Source of the DNA: CAYMKL01 sp964390805
GTDB lineage: Bacteria; Chloroflexota; Anaerolineae; VGOG01
Assembly (NCBI GenBank): GCA_964390805.1
Contig: CAYMKL010000084.1
Span: forward strand, 1 to 31,479
Reading direction: 5' to 3'
Length of the DNA stretch: 31,479 nt
The position numbers and the translations under genes are program-made. Below, piece by piece: positions 1-6,808 of the stretch (position 1 is its first letter; the number at the start of each line of letters is the position of its first letter). The notes under the pieces were generated by a model. The model searched no databases and had not been told where the DNA came from. It saw only the letters and a list, made by a program, of their open reading frames with translations.

Positions 1-9
1 CAAGCATAT

Positions 10-29
10 TGTCCCCCTGAATGGGGACA
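10..29 (-). terminator. Hairpin after ecfT, possible terminator
   Basis: Seven-base arms TGTCCCC and GGGGACA with a 6-nt loop lie about 35 nt past the ecfT stop codon on the minus strand. No clear U-run follows, so a terminator role is only inferred from position. It could equally be one of the many palindromic repeats of this genome. Confidence 0.35.
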
Positions 30-64
30 GTCGATTGTATACACGACGTAGTCAAGGTAGTTAC

Positions 65-751
65 TCAGGACCAGGTCAGAAGGCCCACGCCCAGGGCAAT
101 GAGGACAGTGACCAAAGCCAGGTCGGCTCGGCCGAGGGGCAAGGGTTCCTGTCGGGGGCCATCGGGCTGAAAGGCTCGTGCCTCGGCTGCCTCCATGACC
201 TCGTCGCCTCTTCGCAAAGCGTTTGCCACAATCGTCACGAGAAGCATCCGCAGGGCTCGCAGCCGTTCCCGTCTGAAGCCTCCGCGCAAACGCATGGCTC
301 CGTAGGCATTGCGAGCTGTCTCCCCCAGCGTGGGCAGCATGTTGAAGGCTACTCCCACGGCAAAGCCCAGCCCCCTCAATCCAGCCATTTCGAACAGCCG
401 GGCCATCTCATCCACCGAGACGGCATAGGTGAAGCCTCCGACGGCCAGCGCCACGCTCAATGCCCTTATGGCCATCCACAGCCCCGCCCAGAAACCCTGG
501 CTGGAGAGGCTCAAGCCGAACAGAAAGAAGTCTTTCTCGCCGATAAGAAAGGGGCTAAGCAGCAAACCCGATGCGACGAGGACCCAGAATTCCAGGCGTC
601 GGATGGGCCTCAGGCCGCCCTGGAAGAAGAGGGCGGAACACGCTACAACGCACCCCAACACAAAGATGATCTTGGCCTCCGAAGCCAGCATGCTCAGGAC
701 GACGGCCCAGGTCAAAAAGGCCAAATGTCCCCAGGTGCCAAAAACCCTCAC
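65..751 (-). CDS. ecfT: ECF transporter T component (EcfT/CbiQ-type permease)
   Basis: Transmembrane coupling subunit of an energy-coupling-factor importer. It links the two ABC ATPases to the substrate-binding S component in the cytoplasmic membrane. The 228-residue protein has hydrophobic segments at roughly residues 8-45, 55-75, 85-110 and the C-terminal 20 residues. A cytoplasmic Arg/Ala-rich region holds EAAEARAF, which matches the Ala-Arg-Gly-type coupling motif region of EcfT/CbiQ proteins. The start is GTG at 751, preceded by AAAGGGG about 6-8 nt upstream. It is the last gene of the run ATPase - S component - T component, all on the minus strand. The substrate is not evident. Length is slightly below the usual 250-270 residues. 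Confidence 0.85.
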   Translation of the reverse strand: MRVFGTWGHLAFLTWAVVLSMLASEAKIIFVLGCVVACSALFFQGGLRPIRRLEFWVLVASGLLLSPFLIGEKDFFLFGLSLSSQGFWAGLWMAIRALSVALAVGGFTYAVSVDEMARLFEMAGLRGLGFAVGVAFNMLPTLGETARNAYGAMRLRGGFRRERLRALRMLLVTIVANALRRGDEVMEAAEARAFQPDGPRQEPLPLGRADLALVTVLIALGVGLLTWS

Positions 752-793
752 TCCAAACCCCTTTCAACTTCAGTGGATCCAAAGTCGCTCTAA

Positions 794-840
794 GGGGATT
801 GTCAAATCCCCGTTTCAGGCCTGGATCTGGCGATCCAGGC
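794..840. repeat. Two hairpin repeats between S and T component genes
   Basis: Two perfect stem-loops lie side by side in the 104-bp gap: GGGGATT/AATCCCC (794-800 and 805-811, loop GTCA) and GCCTGGATC/GATCCAGGC (819-827 and 832-840, loop TGGC). They may attenuate or protect mRNA between the S and T component genes, or be REP-like elements. No promoter is recognised here. Confidence 0.5.
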
Positions 841-855
841 GGAGCGAGATTTGAT

Positions 856-1470
856 CTATTGAGTCTCGGTCAGCCGAGCCTGGACAGCCTTCCCTAGCTC
901 CCAGGCCAGCCACCCCGCTACACCACCAGCCACGATGCGGATGAGCAGGAAGGCAGCGACGATGACCAGCGCGTAACTCACCTCGATGCCCAGCGCCTGA
1001 GCACCCTGCTTGAGCACCCCCAGGTAAACGTCGTAGATGCCCCGGCCGAGAAAGATGTAGGATGCGAAGAACTTGTGGAAGAAAGTCCACAGCACCGCCA
1101 GGCAGCCGGCCAGCATGAACCCCCTCCGACTTGGCTTCCCGAAAAGTAAGAGTCCCAGCTCTGCCAACAGGCTCTCAATGATAATGGCGAGCATGGCCGG
1201 TAGCTTCACGCCGCCGATGCTTAGCGCTTTCAGTATGGCCACCACCAAGCCGATCATTAGAACCGATCCGGTTCTGGGGACGAACAGACGCCCCATCAGG
1301 GCCACGATCATGCCCACAGCGGTCATGATGGTGCCAACCCCTATTAGAGGGGTAGCCAGGGGTGGGAAAATGAGATGCAGGTAAGAGCCAATGGTGATTT
1401 CCAGCACTCCCCACAGAGCACCGAAGACGGCAATGTAAACCAGATCTCGAGTGGTAAATCGGGGTGTCAT
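856..1470 (-). CDS. ECF transporter substrate-binding (S) component
   Basis: Small integral membrane protein of 204 residues with about five or six hydrophobic segments: residues 10-35, 38-62, 68-90, 96-125 and 150-185. This is the size and topology of S components that bind a vitamin or metabolite for ECF importers. Identification rests mainly on context, since it sits between the fused EcfA ATPase gene (upstream) and the EcfT gene (downstream). The N-terminus (RDLVYIAVFGALWGVLE) resembles thiamine/hydroxymethylpyrimidine-type S components, but the substrate cannot be assigned. The ATG at 1470 has a strong ribosome-binding site, AAAGGAGG, 8 nt upstream. The 57-bp gap to the ATPase gene holds a palindromic repeat. 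Confidence 0.75.
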   Translation of the reverse strand: MTPRFTTRDLVYIAVFGALWGVLEITIGSYLHLIFPPLATPLIGVGTIMTAVGMIVALMGRLFVPRTGSVLMIGLVVAILKALSIGGVKLPAMLAIIIESLLAELGLLLFGKPSRRGFMLAGCLAVLWTFFHKFFASYIFLGRGIYDVYLGVLKQGAQALGIEVSYALVIVAAFLLIRIVAGGVAGWLAWELGKAVQARLTETQ

Positions 1471-1502
1471 TTCACGTTTCCTCCTTTCAGCCTCGACCCC
1501 GG

Positions 1503-1550
1503 CCCTCCCCCAACCCTTCGACCTTGCTCAGGGCAAGCTTTGGGGGAGGG
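1503..1550. repeat. Palindromic interspersed repeat at ecfA 3' end
   Basis: Eleven-base arms CCCTCCCCCAA (1503-1513) and TTGGGGGAGGG (1540-1550) enclose the core CCTTCGACCTTGCTCAGG seen repeatedly in this window. The stop codon of the ATPase gene (1528-1530) lies inside the element. The last residues of that protein are therefore encoded by the repeat. Confidence 0.8.
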
Positions 1551-2979
1551 AGAAAGGAAGGGGGCGGCCTTCGACGGTGATACGTCCATCCCGCAGGAGA
1601 AGCACCCGCTGGGCATAGCGATTCACTAACTCATAGTCATGGGTGATGAGCAGGATAGCCATGCCTCTCCCATTCAGGCGACCCACGTGTTCCATAAAAG
1701 CGCTCAGGTGTCCCCAATCCTGCCCCATGGTTGGTTCGTCCAGGACGAGAAGGTCAGGCCGCAGGGCCAGTACCGAGGCCAGGGCAGTGCGCTGCTGCTC
1801 CCCGCCGCTGAGGGCGTGGATGCGCCGCTGGCGCAAGCTTCCCAGGTCGGCAGTGGCCAGAGTATCCTCCAGGAGAGCTGGGGTGAGGAGGCCGTAGTTG
1901 CGAGGGCCAAAGGCCACCTCCTCCTCCACCGTCTCGCAGAAGAGCTGCTCCAGAGGGTTCTGGAAAAGGAGGCCCACACGCCCTCTCACCTGCACTTTCC
2001 CCTGCCGGGGCTTCACTAACCCGGCCAGCAGGCGAGCCAGGGTTGTCTTGCCAGCCCCGTTGTCGCCCACCAGGGCCACCAACTCGCCCCGTTGAATGCA
2101 AAGGGCCAGGCCATCCAACACCTGCCCCTTCCCGTACCCGGCTACGACTCCTTCCAGTTCCACCAGGGGTTCCACCCTCTCCCGGCCCCTCCCTAAGAGG
2201 GAGGGGAGGATGAGGTCGGCCCAGTCGCTCTGGTGGTGGTTGGTGGGCCGGCGCACCCCCAGGCGATGGAGCAGTCCTTTCCTGGCGAAGACTTGTTCGG
2301 GGGACCCGTCGGCTACTGGCTGTCCCTCTTCCAGGATGAGAACCCGGTCGGCCAGGCGGCTCACTTCTCCGGTCTTGTGCTCGGCGATGACTACCGTCGA
2401 ACCCTGTCGCCGCAGGCGTTCCAGACTGGAGAGCACCTGGCGGGTGCTGGCCCTATCCAGATTGGAGGTTGGCTCGTCCAGGATCAGGGTGCGAGGTGCC
2501 ATGGCCAGGACTGCGGCTATGGCCAGTCGCTGCTTTTCGCCGTCGGAGAGGGTGTTCACCCGGTGGCCCTGCAAATGCTCCAACCCCGCTGCCCCAAGAG
2601 CCCATTCCACCTGGCGGGCCGCCTCGTCCGACGGCAAGCCCAGGTTGCGGGGACCAAAGGCTACCTCCTTTTCCACCCGCAGGCAGAAGAGCTGAGTGGC
2701 CGGGTTCTGGAAGACCATGCCGACGTGACCAGCTAGAACCGGCAGAGGGTGTTCCTGAGTGTCCAGCCCGTCCACCACTACCTTGCCCTCCATGCGAGCC
2801 AACGAGGCGTGGGGGATGAGCCCCGCCAGGGCGCGCAGCAGAGTGCTCTTGCCACACCCGGAGGGGCCGGTCACCAGCACGAACTCACCGGGCCGGATGG
2901 AGAGGGAAAGGCCGCTTCGCTTACCACCCAGGACGCGCTGCTGGCCGTAGTACACCGTCAGGTCATCTACCTCAATCAT
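1528..2979 (-). CDS. ecfA: ECF transporter fused ATP-binding protein (EcfA1-EcfA2)
   Basis: Two ABC ATPase domains in one 483-residue chain power the ECF importer, and most systems use two separate proteins. Domain 1 has Walker A GPSGCGKS at 38-45, Q-loop FQNP near 90, signature LSDGEKQR at 144-151 and Walker B LILDEPT at 165-171. Domain 2 has Walker A GDNGAGKT at 305-312, Q-loop FQNP near 339, signature LSGGEQQR at 390-397 and Walker B LVLDEPT at 411-417. The start is ATG 2979, which overlaps the NTPase gene by 8 nt; a longer frame upstream only shadows that gene. The inter-domain linker (about 252-270, LPSLLGRGRERVEP) and the last ten residues are encoded by palindromic repeats. ECF genes S and T follow. 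Confidence 0.93.
   Translation of the reverse strand: MIEVDDLTVYYGQQRVLGGKRSGLSLSIRPGEFVLVTGPSGCGKSTLLRALAGLIPHASLARMEGKVVVDGLDTQEHPLPVLAGHVGMVFQNPATQLFCLRVEKEVAFGPRNLGLPSDEAARQVEWALGAAGLEHLQGHRVNTLSDGEKQRLAIAAVLAMAPRTLILDEPTSNLDRASTRQVLSSLERLRRQGSTVVIAEHKTGEVSRLADRVLILEEGQPVADGSPEQVFARKGLLHRLGVRRPTNHHQSDWADLILPSLLGRGRERVEPLVELEGVVAGYGKGQVLDGLALCIQRGELVALVGDNGAGKTTLARLLAGLVKPRQGKVQVRGRVGLLFQNPLEQLFCETVEEEVAFGPRNYGLLTPALLEDTLATADLGSLRQRRIHALSGGEQQRTALASVLALRPDLLVLDEPTMGQDWGHLSAFMEHVGRLNGRGMAILLITHDYELVNRYAQRVLLLRDGRITVEGRPLPFSLPQSLP
2172..2215. repeat. In-frame repeat in the ecfA linker
   Basis: A GC-rich inverted repeat (CCCTCTCCCGGCCCCTCCC on the left and GAGGGAGGGGAGG on the right, around CTAAGA) encodes the segment between the two ATPase domains. 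It looks like a palindromic interspersed element tolerated in a flexible linker. This is inferred from base composition and from the similar elements at 1503 and 31391. Confidence 0.5.
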
Positions 2980-3514
2980 GGTCAGCGAAAAGCTCCTTGA
3001 CGATGGCCGCGGGAAGGGCCTGGCGGTTCTCCTGGGTGACGGTGAAGGCGCAGAAGGGGACGCTGGAGAGCCGCTTCTGCAGTCGCCCCGCCAGCTCCGG
3101 ACGAACCACCAACAGCAGCGGTGAAGGCGTCTCGGCGGATAGATCGGAGAGAATTGGGGCCAGGCCCCTCCCCTGTTCCAGCTCCAGGGGTCCAATCTCA
3201 TCTACGATGAGGAGATCACAGCCTCGTGCGATAGCTACCCGGAGTCTCTCTATCACCCAGGAGAAGACGCCGGCGTCGAAGCTGTAGCGGCCTGTCCTGG
3301 GGCCGCCCAAATCACCGTCGGCCCGGGCCAGGAGCTGCTGTTCGCCATCAGACACCATCAGGGCGTAGCGGATCGCGGGGAAGCCATCCTCGTCGAGGAC
3401 AACAGGTGTGAGCACCCCTGCTGGATCATAGTCCAGTTCGCGGGCCAGCTCCGCCACCTGCTTGCAGACGGTGGTTTTCCCCACCTGGCGCTGTCCAGTT
3501 AGCAGAACGTTCAT
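2972..3514 (-). CDS. THEP1-type nucleoside-triphosphatase
   Basis: P-loop NTPase of 180 residues, like the THEP1/COG1618 family, which hydrolyses ATP, GTP and other NTPs in vitro and whose physiological role is poorly known. The Walker A motif GQRQVGKTT is at residues 7-15. A Walker B-like strand LLIVDEIGPLEL lies near residue 105, and the family hallmark DEIGPLE is intact. It starts at ATG 3514, overlapping the cupin gene by 4 nt (ATGA). Its own end overlaps the ECF ATPase start by 8 nt, so the three genes are almost certainly translationally coupled. The conserved packing suggests a role tied to the ECF substrate or to nucleotide-dependent salvage, but that is inference. Confidence 0.85.
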   Translation of the reverse strand: MNVLLTGQRQVGKTTVCKQVAELARELDYDPAGVLTPVVLDEDGFPAIRYALMVSDGEQQLLARADGDLGGPRTGRYSFDAGVFSWVIERLRVAIARGCDLLIVDEIGPLELEQGRGLAPILSDLSAETPSPLLLVVRPELAGRLQKRLSSVPFCAFTVTQENRQALPAAIVKELFADHD

Positions 3515-3849
3515 GCCGGGCTACAGGGGACGACGCAGATGAAACGCAAGACCGCATCCCCATCGTTGACGAATTGGTGCTTCTCCTCCGGGGCAACGAA
3601 GACGACGTCCCCCTCTTGGACCGGCGTCTCGCCGTCTTTGTCTCTGACATGCCCCTTGCCGCCCAGGATGAAGACCTCGTGCTCCCAAGCGTGGGTATGG
3701 AATGGGGACGAAGCCCCGGGTTCGACGTCAAAGACGCGCATGGCAAAATTCGGCGCGCCGTCCTTCTCACTAATCACCCAGCGCACAGTGACGCCCGGCG
3801 CCTCCGCAGCGGGCTCCGGCAGTACCTGATGGTAGTCTTTCACGATCAT
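3511..3849 (-). CDS. Single-domain cupin protein
   Basis: A 112-residue conserved beta-barrel cupin. Metal-ligand motif 1 is visible as H51-T-H53 with E57 (PFHTHAWEHEVF), and H91 follows in EEKHQFVN as motif 2. Together they are the usual 3-His/1-Glu site for a divalent metal. Such small cupins act as metal-dependent dioxygenases, isomerases or ligand-binding proteins, and nothing here selects among these. I place the start at ATG 3849 because GGAGAG lies 6 nt upstream and the fold begins there. The frame is open further upstream, but that part belongs to a broken small gene. It overlaps the NTPase gene by 4 nt. Confidence 0.85.
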   Translation of the reverse strand: MIVKDYHQVLPEPAAEAPGVTVRWVISEKDGAPNFAMRVFDVEPGASSPFHTHAWEHEVFILGGKGHVRDKDGETPVQEGDVVFVAPEEKHQFVNDGDAVLRFICVVPCSPA

Positions 3850-3893
3850 TGACAACTCTCCTTTCAACTCGATATTGGGAATTCTTATCAGAT

Positions 3894-4040
3894 TCACGGC
3901 CCTCTCCAATTCCTCCTGCAGCTCCTCCAACTGCGCTCGGCCAGTGCCGCCAGCATCATCGGCGGCACTGAATGGGCCGGCCATCGGCTCTTCAGCTCCG
4001 CTATCTGCTTCTTCAGTTCCTTGATCCGCTCGTTGCTCAT
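3894..4040 (-). pseudogene. Frame-broken small coiled-coil protein gene
   Basis: ATG at 4040 follows AAGGA by 5 nt and opens a 48-codon frame beginning MSNERIKELKKQIAELKSRW then PAHSVPP. From memory this looks like a small alpha-helical protein type with a charged helix, a PAHSVPP turn and an acidic helix. After residue 35 the expected second helix (QLEELQEELERAVN) continues in the next frame, so a one-base shift near 3935 separates the halves. That second frame runs without a stop into the downstream cupin. Either the gene is truly broken, or there is an assembly error, or a programmed shift makes a coiled-coil/cupin fusion. Function is unknown. Confidence 0.6.
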
Positions 4041-4095
4041 CCATCCTTCTGTGTCGCAAATCTTCTGAAGACAAACTGTCTTCGACTTATAGACT

Positions 4096-4293
4096 TCAGG
4101 TGGGGGTGCTACACGCAGCGGCGGGTGCCACTGCTGTGGCGCTCGACAACCTGGCGCAGAAGGCGGAGATGAGCTTCTCCACTCTCTGCCCGCCGCATTT
4201 AGGACACTCTATCTCAGAAGTAGAAGTGCCCAACCGCACCAGCTTCTCGAATCTCTCCTCACATTCCGAACATCGGTACTCGTAGATTGGCAT
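4096..4293 (-). CDS. FmdB-family zinc-ribbon protein
   Basis: Small protein of 65 residues with the N-terminal signature MPIYEYRCSEC and paired cysteines at C8, C11, C30 and C33, a CxxC-(18)-CxxC zinc ribbon. The family is annotated as putative regulatory protein FmdB after its first context near formamidase genes. Its function is generally unknown. The C-terminal 25 residues are low-complexity, rich in Ala and Ser, as is common in the family. The ATG at 4293 is preceded by a purine-rich GAAAGGAAAGAAAG tract that serves as ribosome-binding site. It lies between the exonuclease III gene (60 bp upstream) and the small coiled-coil locus. Confidence 0.85.
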   Translation of the reverse strand: MPIYEYRCSECEERFEKLVRLGTSTSEIECPKCGGQRVEKLISAFCARLSSATAVAPAAACSTPT

Positions 4294-4353
4294 TTGTCTT
4301 TCTTTCCTTTCTTTCTTCTTTCTCGTCTTTCTCGTAAGTCTATGTCCTGGCGG

Positions 4354-5145
4354 TCACAGCTCAAACTCGGCCACCAGTAAGGTGTGATCCGAGGGGCGCT
4401 CCGCCCGCCGGGCCTCCGTGTCAATCCAGGCCCCGGTGGATTTGCGGGCCAGCGGCTCGGTGGCCCAGATGTGGTCCACCCTCCAGCCGACCCCGCGCTC
4501 CAGCGCCCCTCGTACCCGGTAGTCCCAGAAAGTGTACTGCCCCGGCTCGCCAGGATGGTGTCGCCGGAAGACATCCTCGAAGCCCCACTCCCGCACCCGC
4601 TCCAGGGCGGCGCGAGCCTCAGGATGGAAGGCCACGTGGTCCTTCAGCCGTTTCGGGTCGTGCACGTCAATCGGCTCAGGAGCGACGTTGAAGTCGCCCA
4701 CCCACAGGAGCGGTTGCCCCGGTGAGTAGTGTCGCTCGAAGAAGGCCCGCAGCCGGGCCAGCCACTCCAGCTTGTACTGAAAATGCTCCGACTCCGGAGA
4801 GCGCCCCTGGGGGATGTAGGTATTCACCACCGGGATGCCCCTGATCACCGCCCGGATCAGACGTGCTTCATCGGGCTCGCCATCATCATCCAAACCGAAG
4901 ACGACCGCCTGGGGCTCCTCCCGGCTGACGATGGCTACACCGGCGTAGGATTTCTGTCCTCTGAAGACCACGTGGTAGTCCGCCTCCCGAAACGGCTCCG
5001 CCGGGAAGTCCGGATCCTGCGCCTTCGTCTCTTGGATGCAGAGGGCGTCCGGAGACTCGTGATCCAGCCAGTCCAGCACCTGCTCCAGCCGGGCCCGGAT
5101 GGAATTGGCGTTGAAGGTTACCACTTTCAGAATGTTGTCCGACAT
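4354..5145 (-). CDS. xth: Exodeoxyribonuclease III / AP endonuclease
   Basis: Mg-dependent base-excision-repair enzyme that cuts the backbone 5' of abasic sites and degrades one strand of duplex DNA from the 3' end. The 263-residue length matches the ExoIII family. Visible active-site elements in order are FNANS (residues 11-15, catalytic Asn), IQETKAQ with metal ligand E39, VNTYIPQG (Tyr of the active site), GDFNVAP (Asp and Asn), RVDHIWAT and the C-terminal SDHTLL (catalytic Asp-His). ATG 5145 has GGGGAG about 9 nt upstream. It is the first gene of the minus-strand run that ends with the ECF transporter, though a common transcript is only inferred. Confidence 0.95.
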   Translation of the reverse strand: MSDNILKVVTFNANSIRARLEQVLDWLDHESPDALCIQETKAQDPDFPAEPFREADYHVVFRGQKSYAGVAIVSREEPQAVVFGLDDDGEPDEARLIRAVIRGIPVVNTYIPQGRSPESEHFQYKLEWLARLRAFFERHYSPGQPLLWVGDFNVAPEPIDVHDPKRLKDHVAFHPEARAALERVREWGFEDVFRRHHPGEPGQYTFWDYRVRGALERGVGWRVDHIWATEPLARKSTGAWIDTEARRAERPSDHTLLVAEFEL

Positions 5146-5202
5146 TTTGCTTTCTCTCCCCTTGATGGTTGGGCTATATTGCCCGGCCTGCCTACTACGA
5201 TC

Positions 5203-5502
5203 TCATTGGGCCAGCATCAGCGCGGCGTGCAGAAGAACGTTCGCACCGTTAACACAATCACTCCACTCGGTGAACTCCTTTGACGAATGGCTGAAACCGC
5301 CAACTGAGGGGACAAAGATCATCCCGGCTGGACAAATTCGTGCCAGGGCCTGGGCATCGTGGCCCGCACCTGATGAAAGAAAAGCATGTTTTAGGCCGAG
5401 CACTTTGCTCGCGTCTGCAAATGCCCCCTGGACTCGTTCATGCGGGCAGGAGCGGTTTTCCTCTCGAAAAGCGGTGGCTGCTTCTTCATCGCACCAAGTA
5501 TA
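5203..5502 (-). pseudogene. C-terminal remnant of an M20-type amidohydrolase (carbamoylase/allantoate family)
   Basis: About 98 codons end in a segment typical of N-carbamoyl-L-amino-acid hydrolase and allantoate amidohydrolase enzymes: SSGAGHDAQALARICPAG, then MIFVPSVGGFSH, then KEFTEWSDCVNGANVLLHAA. The GAGHDA stretch includes conserved His and Asp of the C-terminal metal/substrate region. The family is normally about 400 residues, so the first three quarters are missing. The frame is closed upstream by TAG at 5503-5505, and no start with a ribosome-binding site is seen. A terminator lies immediately upstream at 5523-5560, so it is unlikely to be expressed. I call it a decayed gene. Sequencing error alone could not explain the lost N-terminal domain. 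Confidence 0.75.
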
Positions 5503-5522
5503 CTACAATCCGACGTTGTGTG

Positions 5523-5560
5523 CAAACAAAAGAGGGCCAGCAGAGCTAAAGTCTGGCCCT
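5523..5560 (-). terminator. Rho-independent terminator
   Basis: On the minus strand a perfect 8-bp stem AGGGCCAG/CTGGCCCT (5533-5540 and 5553-5560, 12-nt loop) is followed by CTTTTGTTT. It lies about 95 nt past the stop of the C_GCAxxG_C_C gene and probably ends the two-gene transcript that starts near 6700. Confidence 0.75.
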
Positions 5561-5655
5561 TCGATTTCGCCCTCCGGCCTCACTCATGATGTAGCTCAGG
5601 GCATGGCTTCGCTGCCAAGGCAAATAAGTTCAGCCCGGCCTCGCTCTTGATGACC

Positions 5656-6087
5656 TCAAACCTCGGGACAGCCCACCAATTCCAGAAGGACCCGTGCCGC
5701 CCGCTCGACCACAGCGGAGCACGACCCAGGCCCGCCAGGGGCATGGAACTGTTCGTACAGGGGCTCGCAGCGGGTGGTGCCCAACTCGGCGGCGAAATGC
5801 TCCCGATAGAGGGTGGTCAACTGACGGGCTGGATCAGAGTCCTCCTCCACACTGCTGCGCCCATGCAGCGCCCCGATGATCATCACCCCGGCGCTGAGCG
5901 CGCCGCACATCTCCTGCTTGCTTCCCCCCACGCCACCCGCAAAGCCGGTGGTCATCCTCACTGTACGAGGGTCGAGGTTGCCCAGGACGTGCCCGCCCAC
6001 GGCGAGCATGATAGCCTCAGCTCAGTGATAGTCTCCCCTCATCAAATCGCCAGCCCGACGGACCACATCATCCTTGCTTACTGCCAC
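5656..6087 (-). CDS. C_GCAxxG_C_C family redox protein, candidate selenoprotein (TGA at 6022-6024)
   Basis: Cysteine-rich family protein, probably redox-active. From ATG 6009 only 117 residues are read. The same frame extends upstream to GTG 6087, interrupted by one TGA, giving 143 residues in which the TGA (residue 22) falls exactly where the family has its first Cys: GDYH-X-AEAIMLAVG, normally NCAEAV. The rest of the signature is present: GGVGG then MCGALSAG with C61, then C107 and C123. GTG 6087 has a consensus AGGAGG 9 nt upstream, inside the end of the methyltransferase gene, whereas ATG 6009 has no such site. A hairpin downstream of TGA fits a bacterial SECIS. The best readings are selenocysteine at residue 22 or a recent nonsense mutation. 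Confidence 0.75.
5988..6007 (-). promoter_or_regulatory. bSECIS-like hairpin downstream of in-frame TGA
   Basis: On the minus strand, 14 nt after the TGA at 6022-6024, a 7-bp stem GCTCGCC/GGCGGGC (one T-G pair) closes a GTG loop. The loop starts with G and lies about 21 nt from the TGA. Both points agree with what is known of bacterial selenocysteine-insertion elements: apical loop 16-37 nt downstream and a G in the first two loop positions. GC-rich DNA forms such hairpins often, so this is supportive but not decisive. Confidence 0.5.
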
Positions 6088-6661
6088 TGATCACTACCTC
6101 CTCTCTTTCCACAGCCAGGCGCACGTTGTAATCGTGTCCCTCCTCGATGGCCACGATTCTGGCGCCGGCCTCTTTGAAAACGTTAGCCAGGTCGGCGATG
6201 GAGTAGAAACGACTGCGCATCAGGAGCAGCCTCTCGCCCAGGGCAGTCCATTTCACCGCCCTCTGGCGAATGTCCGGCTCCTCAATGACCAATCGGCCGC
6301 CCGGACGCAACACCCGCAGGGTCTCCTTCGCGGCGACGTGCTGGTCGTGAAGGTGATGGAAGGCGTCCACCATCACGACGCGGTCGAAAGCTCCATCGGC
6401 AAAAGGGAGCTGCTCGGCCAGGCCACAACAAGCGATCATCTGCTTCTGGCGAGCCTCCCCCAACATTCCCCATGAGGAGTCGCAAACGACCACCACGTAG
6501 TCGTCGCCAAAGGCTCCGGAGACGCGGCCCGTGCCTCCGCCGATGTCCAATATGCGCTCCGATGGCTGGGGCTGGAGCAAACCCATGAGTCGTTCTGGTC
6601 CCAGGAAGTGGAACACGCGGTCGTAGAAACGGGCGACGAGGTCGAAATGGTCAAAGTGCAT
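6068..6661 (-). CDS. Class I SAM-dependent methyltransferase
   Basis: A 197-residue Rossmann methyltransferase of the UbiE/Methyltransf_11 type. SAM-binding motif I is ILDIGGGTG at residues 37-45, an acidic position follows near residue 60 (VVCDSS), motif II-like VVMVDAFHHL lies near residue 95, and motif III LRPGGRLVIEEP follows. The substrate is unknown. ATG 6661 is preceded by GAGGA at a spacing of 8. The 3' end overlaps the start of the C_GCAxxG_C_C frame by 20 nt and carries that gene's ribosome-binding site, so the two genes are coupled and transcribed together toward the terminator at 5523. Confidence 0.88.
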   Translation of the reverse strand: MHFDHFDLVARFYDRVFHFLGPERLMGLLQPQPSERILDIGGGTGRVSGAFGDDYVVVVCDSSWGMLGEARQKQMIACCGLAEQLPFADGAFDRVVMVDAFHHLHDQHVAAKETLRVLRPGGRLVIEEPDIRQRAVKWTALGERLLLMRSRFYSIADLANVFKEAGARIVAIEEGHDYNVRLAVEREEVVISGSKQG

Positions 6662-6698
6662 CGCTTATATCCTCAAGGTGCATCTTTCCATACTTATT

Positions 6699-6727
6699 GG
6701 TTTATCACTTTTTGGACATTTTGTCAA
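6699..6727 (-). promoter_or_regulatory. Possible minus-strand promoter for the methyltransferase/redox operon
   Basis: On the minus strand TTGACA (6722-6727) is followed after 17 nt by TAAACC (6699-6704), a weak -10. It lies 38 nt upstream of the methyltransferase start and is back-to-back with the strong plus-strand promoter at 6780. Confidence 0.35.
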
Positions 6728-6779
6728 GAGCTAGAACCTTAAGATTTCTATGCCTTTCAGAAAAATCTCGAAGTAGTAG

Positions 6780-6808
6780 TTGACAATGCTCCAGTTCTAT
6801 GATATAAT
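6780..6808 (+). promoter_or_regulatory. Consensus sigma-70 promoter
   Basis: TTGACA (6780-6785), 17-nt spacer, TATAAT (6803-6808): both hexamers and the spacing are perfect matches. The predicted start is near 6815, about 320 nt before the S41 protease gene. The local A+T content is well above that of the window. Confidence 0.9.

Noticed and set aside
752..855. Vitamin riboswitch (TPP, cobalamin) controlling the ECF transporter
   Set aside because: The gap holds two simple palindromes and none of the conserved TPP or cobalamin core sequences.
2980..3201. N-terminal extension of the fused ECF ATPase
   Set aside because: These codons overlap the NTPase gene out of frame and give an Arg/Ser/Pro-rich sequence with no ABC features; ATG 2979 begins the real domain.
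5656..6087. Reassignment of TGA to an amino acid throughout this genome
   Set aside because: TGA ends many genes in the window at natural family ends, for example ecfA, the THEP1 NTPase, feoA, feoC and xth, so only a context-dependent recoding is plausible.
6662..6779. tRNA or other classical RNA gene in the A+T-rich divergent region
   Set aside because: No cloverleaf, CCA end or known RNA motif could be traced; only promoter-like hexamers are visible.
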